From assembly GCA_947359465.1 (NCBI GenBank), contig OX375872.1, positions 129,195,083-129,259,082 of the forward strand: a DNA stretch of 64,000 nucleotides. Direction: 5' to 3'. This DNA comes from Metellina segmentata. Lineage: Eukaryota; Arthropoda; Arachnida; Araneae; Tetragnathidae. Below the pieces are notes generated by a model. The model saw only the letters and a program-made list of their open reading frames with translations, was not told where the DNA came from and did not search any database. Below, in pieces: positions 56,545-64,000 of the stretch; the stretch's first letter is position 1, and the number at the start of each line of letters is the position of its first letter. A program made the position numbers and the translations under genes.

Positions 56545-56715
56545 ATCATGTAAGATCACCTGATCTCAATCCAATAGAACATGTTTGGAATTCTCCCGGA
56601 TGTGTCACATTGCAGTCTAAATAACACCACCAAGGACCGCATAAGAGCAAAGACGCCCTAGTGTGTGATAAGACTCCTTGCCACAGGAACTCTTGGGAAC
56701 ACTTGACCATAAAAT
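56545..56715 (+). pseudogene. Tc1-like transposase C-terminal fragment
   Basis: The plus strand reads RSPDLNPIEHVWN at about 56548-56590, the third catalytic-residue motif of Tc1-type transposases. A decayed stretch follows, resembling the end of the protein. No terminal repeats were found. Confidence 0.65.
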
Positions 56716-56719
56716 TCAT

Positions 56720-57540
56720 ATCTAGTGTATATGGTTAAAAATAGATATTTATTTTTAAAACTGTTGTTTCTTGGTTATTATTTATTTAAATTCTACTAAG
56801 AATGCATTAATTAGTGTGCAATAAAAACTGAATTTTTAAAATTGATAGCACTGTTATAGCCAAGTTATGGTACATATTACATACTTTGGAAGAATCACAT
56901 TGAGTTTTATGGGGATAGTCCCAATTAATTGCTGCGAAAATAACTTCATCACTTTATCATTTTTAATATAATCTTTGTTAATTCATTCTTATAACTCTAA
57001 AGTTAAAATTTCTCGTTAATCTGGTTTGTCTAAGAAAGGTATGACCTACAAAATGCAGAAATTCTTTATATCAACGAAAATCTATTCAATGCAGTACGTT
57101 GTATTCGCCATTAACCTTTTGTTTTGCTAAAATAAGGCGTCGAAAAGCTACGTAATTTTACATTAATGAACGCTATTTATTTTAACGCACATTTACTGAT
57201 TTTTTCACGTTACATCACTAAGATAATTTTAATAGATACTCACCCGGATTAATATTCCGAAACGACTTCCCTAACTATCTTAGTTATACTAAGTGTGTTA
57301 TCAACATTGCTAAAATAATTTGCTACGATAAAGTCAAAGGAATAGTGAATTTTTTGCATGGTTAAATATACAAGGTTTCATAACTTTCTTTAACTAACCT
57401 CGTGACTAGTGGACGTTAACTCATTAACTTTGATGTTGACTTACGAGTCTCAGCATCATACTTGGAATGGTTTATAGCAGTAGAAAGTTAAATTCATTCT
57501 CAATTTGCATTTCCGAGGCCACCAAGGTCTCAAAATCTAA
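56720..57540. other. AT-rich spacer
   Basis: Nothing recognised. Confidence 0.5.
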
Positions 57541-58250
57541 CCGTGATGGATTTCTGGCTCTGAAAAGGGAAAAAATCACTAACATACAAAATAAGTTCCA
57601 AAAAAATTACCTGATCTGAAAGAAGTGCTTGAAAAATTACCGACATTCTCAATACTGTTAAATTACGAACATAATTCTTAATAACTTTTTTTTGCCAGCT
57701 TCCTTTTTTCAAATTGCGCAAACTTGACACCGGAATCAGTGTTTGTAAATTACCGATATTCTCAGTACCGGTAAACTAAACGATGAAAATTCTGAAAACC
57801 GGTTACATATTTTTCCAAAATGATGCAAACCTTACAGCATTTCGAGATCAGAGTTTGCAAATTACGGACATTTTCAGAAGCAGTAAATTACTGACGAAAA
57901 TTTTGAATACCGATTGCCTCTTCCAAAATGACGAAAATTTGAGAGCATTCCGGAATTCGGGTTTACAATTCTGAATACCAGTTACATCTTTTACAAATTG
58001 ACACAAAATTGGCAGTTTTCATGAATTATGGTTTTCAATTACAGACATTCTCAATACCAGTTAACTACCAATAAAAATTCTGAATACCGGTTACATTTTT
58101 TGCAAATTGACGCAAACTTGACAGTATTCCGGAATTAGGGCTTAATATTATTGACATTCTCAATACCAGTAAACTACCTGTGAAAACTCTGAACCCCGGT
58201 TACCTCTACAAAATGACGCAAATTTGACAGTATTTCGTAATTAAAATTTG
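57540..58250. repeat. Tandem array, ~110-120 bp units, about six copies
   Basis: The unit holds CAAATTACCGACATTCTCAA, TACCGGTAAACTACCGA, GAAAATTCTGAATACCGGTT and a CAAAATGACGCAAACTTGAC part. Confidence 0.9.
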
Positions 58251-58251
58251 T

Positions 58252-58335
58252 AATGATGATGAGGACATCTCGTCATTAGCAAAATTGGTCAGATCTTGAT
58301 GGACGAGATATTTCGTCGAAACGCTTGATGGGTTT
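58252..58335. mobile_element. piggyBac-like MITE fragment
   Basis: ACATCTCGTCATTAGCAAAA and GATGGACGAGATATTTCGTC match the MITE core. The right end reads CTTGATGGGTTTA. Confidence 0.65.
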
Positions 58336-58339
58336 ACTC

Positions 58340-59430
58340 TACCAACAGGAAAATGTACCTTTTATACATATGCGAAGTATATCAATCTTTTATACAAATT
58401 ATCAGAAGTGAATACGGTTGAATGTTTTTAACCAATCGTGGTATACCTACCTACGAAAAGTTCATGAAATGGAAAAAATAAGATTTGTGAAAACCATGTT
58501 AAATTACTATATTTCTTACTTTATTATTTACTTTACTGTTATTTCATATTTTAGACGCTTCGTTATATAGCATCACATAATTATAAATAAGTATCTAATG
58601 TATTTAGAGTTAGATAATTCCCTGAAATTTTTATTTTATCATTTTCAAATTCTTTGCACAAGCATGTCAAGCACATCTTTATAACTATTGTGCATAATTT
58701 GTAAAGATAAAATTGTTAATTTCGTTTGGACTGTTAAAAAGCTTTCTTACAATGTTTCAGATCTTCCTAAAGCGTAATAAACATCTTTAGTTAGACTAAA
58801 TTAACGTCGTGTTGTTTTTACTGCCACAGATTTTTCTGAGGAAGGCATGTGTTATATATTCATATATAAATAGAATCTGGGACGTGTTCGAGAAGAAGTG
58901 GAAGCCTGCGCATGCGCTGTAAAATAATAGCTTATGTATGTTTCTAGAATGCGCACTTGCACATATCGACAACCAGGTAATCCACCATAATAAACGTATT
59001 ACTTCTAAGCTGTTTCTTTCCTGTTCATAACACAACTCAGTACACAACAGCATAATAAATGATTAATTTAATAAACTATTAATTAATATGATAGCCATTT
59101 TATTTTAATATTACGAAAATGTAACATGAACTTTTAATTGTAAAAAGGTTTAAAAGGAAGGGCCAATGGTCCTGAGCTTTAGAAGACAAATATGAGGACT
59201 GAATGAAAGGCATGGCAAAATAGGATTATTGAAAAATAATGCATCAACATTAAAATGAAAAGAGAAATGTCGTTGATAATTTTGTTTACAAGGATAGTCG
59301 AATATTTTGAATACTAAAGAAAATTTCTTCAGTTCAATTTTAGTACATATATGAACTTTCAGGAAAAAAACCCCGATTACCACAGAATTGTCGCATATTT
59401 GGATGATCCGTTGATTCATTTGAGTTGGAT
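58340..59430. other. AT-rich spacer
   Basis: Open frames of 85-89 codons on the minus strand have no recognisable motif. I do not call them genes. Confidence 0.45.
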
Positions 59431-59439
59431 GGGCAACAA

Positions 59440-62400
59440 TAAAAAGCTATATAAAAGCGCAAAATATACCTATGTTTTATTCTAGAATAGCTATATTTTT
59501 TTAATGTAGCTCTATAAAACTACTTTTACTCTCTCGTGATCTGTATAGTGATACAGAAGACCGTCATTATTACAGCTTCAAAGCAGTCTACGCGAAAATG
59601 TGTTTTAAGTACTTATTAGTTAATGGAAAAAGTAATTGGAACACATAAAACTACGCATTAAAGATTTATGATCGAAGCATGAGAAACTTAAAATTATTTT
59701 TTCATTTAAACTTAAATTATATTAAGAGTCAAGAGCAACTTCTATTATTTTTTATTTTCGAACTATCTTATCCTAGAACAAATGTATCGTCAGCTAAGGC
59801 ATAGACTCATTTACTGATATTTTTTGGAAATGCCTTTCTTGATACTTAATGCTTGTTTTCATGATGATGGGAAATACATTATCACATTGTGCTCTGTTTG
59901 AACTAAAACATATCGTCATCGAAATTCTCATAATTTTATTTTTAACCGACAAAATAAAATACGCACTTAAACTAATAATTAGTCTCTTAACGGCTCTACC
60001 GTAAAATTAAATTTTTAATCAGTTAATGAGTTTATGGTCTAAGCCAACAATATTTTCTAAATGTAGACTAATTATCTAGCCGTATCCTACTTTAAAGTAA
60101 ACTACATAAGAAATTCTTTAAATGCTTTTCATTAATTTAACGAAAAATCAATAGTATGAATTTAAATGTTATAAGGACAAGAGAGAGACTTGCCACTTTA
60201 TAGAACCTAAATAATTTTTAAATGAGACTACGATTCTAAATAAAAGTATAGACGTCAACTTTTTCATTTACAGGATACTTTAGATGAAAGAAGACGAAAA
60301 TTATCAGGAAAAACTATTAATATAGTATGATATAAAGGATCTTCTATTATTTTTATTTTCAAGATATTTTTCCCATAACAAATATATTTTCTAAATGTAG
60401 ACCAATTACCCAGCAGTACCGTTCCTTTGAAGTAAACTATTCAATAATGATTTAAAGTTCATTATTTGATTTAATGAGAAATTATTCGTAAGAAATATTA
60501 TTAAATGTTATAAGAAAAAATACGACAAAAGAAGAAATTATAAAACCTAAATAATTTTAGAATTATAGACTTAGATTCCAAAGAACAGTAGGTGTCTACT
60601 TGTTTTTACATGATACATTGAATGATGAAACTAAGATTACTTACAAATTTTTACAATCAATATACAAATTCTTGAAATTTGCAATTTTAGAATCTAATTC
60701 TAGACTAGATTCCAAAAACAGTAGCTGTGTACTTTTTATTCGCAGGATTCTTTAGATGAACACGAAGAATATCTATCCAGCCAAATCCATTCACATAGAG
60801 CGGTATAAAGTATCTTCTATTATTTTTATTTTTAGGATATTTCATGTTTTTATTTTTAGGATATTTCATGTTTTTATTTTCAGTATATTTCATAGTTTTA
60901 TTTCAAAGATATTTTAATCAGCAATATCTCTACCTTAAAGTAACCTACGCGAGAATGTTTTACGTACATTAACTAATTGTTATGGAAAATCATTTGGTTG
61001 AAATTAAACATTACATAGGAAAGAGCTTACAAATTTTTGAAAACTAAAAAGTTTAAAATCGAATTCTAAAGACCAGATTCTTAAGAAAATTAGTTGTGTA
61101 CTTTTTATTTACAGGAGTCTAGACGAATACGAAGAATATCCTGCCAGATCCATTCTTATAGTGTGGTTTAAAGTATTTTCTATAATTTTCATTTTCGGGA
61201 TATACTTTAAAGTAACCTACTGGAAAACATCTGGACTTATATTAGTCAATGTTTATGGAAAGTCCTTTGTCGCAAGTAAAGTTCACATTAGAAAAAAGTG
61301 TTTATAAATTTTTGAAATAGGAGAAATTTTTGAATATAATTCTAAAGACTAGATTCTAAAGAAAAAAGTAGTCTGTATACTTTTTATTTACATGATACTT
61401 TAGAGGAAGACGAATATATTTATCTGGCCAAATCCATTCCTATTTATGGTGCCTTATTAAGCTTCTTTAATTTCATTTTTAGAATATTTCATATTTTTAT
61501 TTTCAGTATATTTTAATTAGCAGTAACGTGAAACTTATTTAACATTCATTAGTTACAATTCTGTGGAAAATTAGTTGTTGAAATTAGACGTTACTAATGG
61601 AAAAAGCTTACATATTTTCGAATTCTAAACAATTTTAAAATATAATTCCAAACACTCGAAAGAAAAGTAACAATAATATTTTTATTTACAGAATTCCTTA
61701 GATGAAGACATAAAATATCACAGCTAAATGCATTCCCATAGAGCGTCATAAAGTATCTTCTATTATTTTTATTTTCACGATATTTCATATTTTCATTTTC
61801 AGGATATTTTAATCAGCAGTATATCTACCTTAAAGTAACCCCTAAGCGAGAATGTTTACGTGCATTAGATAATTTTTATGGAAAATCATTTCTTCAAATT
61901 AAACATTACATTAGAAAGAGGGGATGACAAATTTTTGACGCCTAAAAAGTTTAGAATCAAATTATAAAAACTAGATTCTAAAGAAACGTAGTTGTGTACT
62001 CCTAGTAGATACGTTACGCTAGTAGATACTTTATACTAGTAGCATAAAATGTCTCCTATTATAATTATTGTCTGGATATTTTGTATTTTCATTTTCAGGA
62101 TACCTCAATCATCAGTTCTATTCCTTAAAGTAACCTAAGAAAGAATGTTTTACGTACATTGGATAATTTTTATGGAAAATCATTTCTTGAAATTAAACAT
62201 TACCTTAGAAAGAGAGGCTTACAAATTTTTGAAGCATAAAAAGTTCAGAATCAAATTCTAAAAACTAGATTCTAAAGAAAAGTAGTTGTGTACTCCTAGT
62301 AGATACTTAAATTACTAGTATAAACTGTCTCCTATTATTTTTATTGTCTGGATATCTTATACTTTTACACTCAGGATATCTTAATCAGCAGTATCTCTAT

Positions 62401-62640
62401 CTTAAAGTAAGCCACGCAAAAATGTTATTGTACATTAGTTAATGTTATGGAAAATCTTTTGTTGTTAAATGCCAAATGAGGAAGAGGTTCTTACGAATCT
62501 GAAACCTAAACAATTTTGGACTGCAATTCTAAAGACACTCAGATTCTAAGGGAAAGGAGATGTCTACTTCATTTACAGGAAGCGTCGTACGAAGACGAAG
62601 AATATCTACCCCGCCAGAAACCCATAGGGTGGTAAAGCAA
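59440..62640. repeat. Long degenerate tandem array, ~300-330 bp units, about nine copies
   Basis: The unit order is: AATTCTAAAGACTAGATTCT, a GTGTACTTTTTATTTACAGG block, GATGAAGACGAAGAATATCT, AAGTATCTTCTATTATTTTT, TTTTCAGGATATTTCATATT, and a CAGTATCTCTACCTTAAAGT block. The least AT-drifted unit end lies next to the 62.6 kb island. Confidence 0.9.
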
Positions 62641-63145
62641 TAAACTTACCCGTTCCAACTGATACAAGGCTTGATTAATAAAGTGGTGAGACGTGAAATC
62701 CTTAATGAGCCCACCGTTTCATTTGGTTCGCCGTGGAAGAGTATACTAGGAGCGATGGTGAGTGGGCATCCCATATGTTTCTGTATCTAGTGCATTGTGA
62801 TGGCTGGGCTGAGTGAGCTCCAGATTTATATAGAGTTAGCAATGTTTGCCTGACGGTGGTGGTGACTGTTGACTCGTCGAGTCCATGGCCCGACTCAAGA
62901 GAAGAAAACTAATATTTGCTCTCCGTTGACAATATTGATCTAATATTGGAAGTTCCTCTTTTTCTTAAACCGCCGCACTGTCATGCAACCAACCGGTTAG
63001 TTTCCAGAAGATAAAAGAAGGGCCGGGAGAATAAAGAAAAACGCCACACACATAGAAGTTTGCACCGACTGGTGGTTGGGGGAGTATGTAAGTTTTTTGC
63101 TCCCGCCCCCGCATGTGTGTCCGAACCGGGCGTGCTCCTGATCCC
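62640..63145. other. GC-richer non-repetitive island
   Basis: On the minus strand a frame of about 45 codons ends at a GTAAGT donor (62651-62646) and follows an ATACAG acceptor-like string. The peptide (for example FHGEPNETVGSLRISRLTTL) has no recognised relatives. A regulatory or exon role is open. Confidence 0.3.
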
Positions 63146-64000
63146 CGGATGCCGGTGGAGTGTTATGGAGATGAAGGAATTGATGGAATGCAAACACGAG
63201 TCGTTACAGAGTCAATCAAGTTTGCCGCCGCCTCCAAAAAGTTTAATTGCTTGAATGCGCTTTTTGGCCGGGTTTCTTGACATTACGGCTGCTTAACATT
63301 TCTGGACACGGTTTTATTTCTGCGGGTTGTAAAGTGACTTAATTTGTAGAAGAGAAAAGAGAGAGAAAGCGATAAGAGTGTTATTTTTATGTAACTCGAT
63401 GTATGGGTTTAATAACGCATACAGTGTAAGCTTAAGTCAAGGAAAACATCTTCAAATAACCTCTTTAAGGTTTGAACATAGTTGAAAAAGTTTAAGATAC
63501 GTGCAAACGTTGGGTTTTAGTGTGATTTTTCGTTTGAAGATAGAATAGTACTGTCTAAATATGAGTGGAGTGTTGTGAAGATGAAGGGAATTGATGGAAT
63601 GCAAATGCGAGTCGTTACAGGGTCAATCAAGTTTGCCACCACCTCCTAAAAGTTTGGTTGCTTGAATGCAATTTTTGACCAGATTTCTTGAAATTGCGAT
63701 TATTTAACATTTCTGAACACTGTTTTATTTCCGCGGGTCGTCAAGTGACTTAATTTGTAGAAGAGAACACAATCAGAAGAGGCGATTATAAAATAGATAG
63801 ATTATAAAACAGAAGTTTAGTTTTATGCAGTTCGTGTACCGATGTATGGGTTTAATAATTTGGGTCTTAATATTTGAATATTAATTTATTCATTTGCCGA
63901 TACAATTGGTATTATCTAAATGTGATTGGAGTGTTGTGGAGACGATAGATGAAGATAATTGATCGAATGCAAACGCGAGTCGTTACAGGGTCAATCGAGT
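63145..64000. repeat. Tandem array, ~360-415 bp units, running off the right edge
   Basis: GGAGTGTT(A/G)TG(G/A)AGATGAAG followed by CGAGTCGTTACAG.GTCAATC recurs at about 63158, 63567 and 63927. The first copy is clearly more G/C-rich than the second. Confidence 0.9.

Noticed and set aside
62646..62795. Minus-strand exon candidate with GTAAGT donor
   Set aside because: The peptide has little protein character and the acceptor is weak. Kept only as a note within the island.
34570..63999. CRISPR-like regular repeats
   Set aside because: The repeats are long, diverged tandem units without unique spacers of fixed size, in a eukaryotic genome.

Overview
The window reads as animal nuclear DNA, most likely from an arthropod and probably a chelicerate such as a spider. 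It is AT-rich and gene-poor. It carries mariner/Tc1, hAT, Helitron, piggyBac-like, Gypsy, CR1/L2-like LINE, RNase H-bearing LINE and tRNA-derived SINE sequences, plus one recognisable host gene in animal style. The taxonomic guess rests on overall character, not on a marker gene. A run of exactly 200 N marks an assembly gap at 32171-32370.

0-14.2 kb is a transposon graveyard. It holds a mariner-superfamily element with about 120-bp inverted repeats and DD41D spacing, a decayed mariner, a Tc1-like element with intact ends, and two fragments of an arthropod repeat protein. A mariner at 7.0-14.2 kb has been split twice: by a 2.1-kb hAT element with an 8-bp target duplication, and by a nearly intact 4.2-kb LINE. 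In the LINE the reading frame passes from the esterase ORF1 to the endonuclease/RT ORF2 at an A AAA AAC heptamer directly before the ORF1 stop.

14.8-18.6 kb is a nested Helitron/hAT-like/SINE complex. 19.4-26.5 kb is the host-gene part. A complete CLCC1-like ER chloride-channel gene lies on the minus strand with no introns. Downstream of it are short coding-like exons on the same strand from one or more genes I do not recognise. 26.8-30.2 kb holds an inverted SINE pair, the 3' end of an RNase H LINE whose tail matches the SINE tail, and the pol end of a Gypsy element. 31.4 kb has a BED zinc-finger fragment.

34-64 kb has almost no coding signal. It is a mosaic of more than ten unrelated tandem arrays, with unit lengths from about 48 to 480 bp. 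Between them are shorter, GC-richer, non-repetitive islands at about 36.4-37.3, 40.5-41.0, 44.2-45.6, 47.6-48.0, 51.95-52.25, 53.55-54.2 and 62.6-63.2 kb. Several arrays start at an island edge, and the unit next to the island looks the least AT-drifted. Two islands share an RFX-type X-box core and the same 12-bp palindrome, so they may be cis-regulatory blocks of a gene outside the window. A piggyBac-like miniature element with a 16-bp palindrome is scattered through this half. One copy sits in a tandem array whose sister units preserve the empty TTAA site.

All ORFs were read by eye. Family names rest on motifs I could see, and no database search was run.
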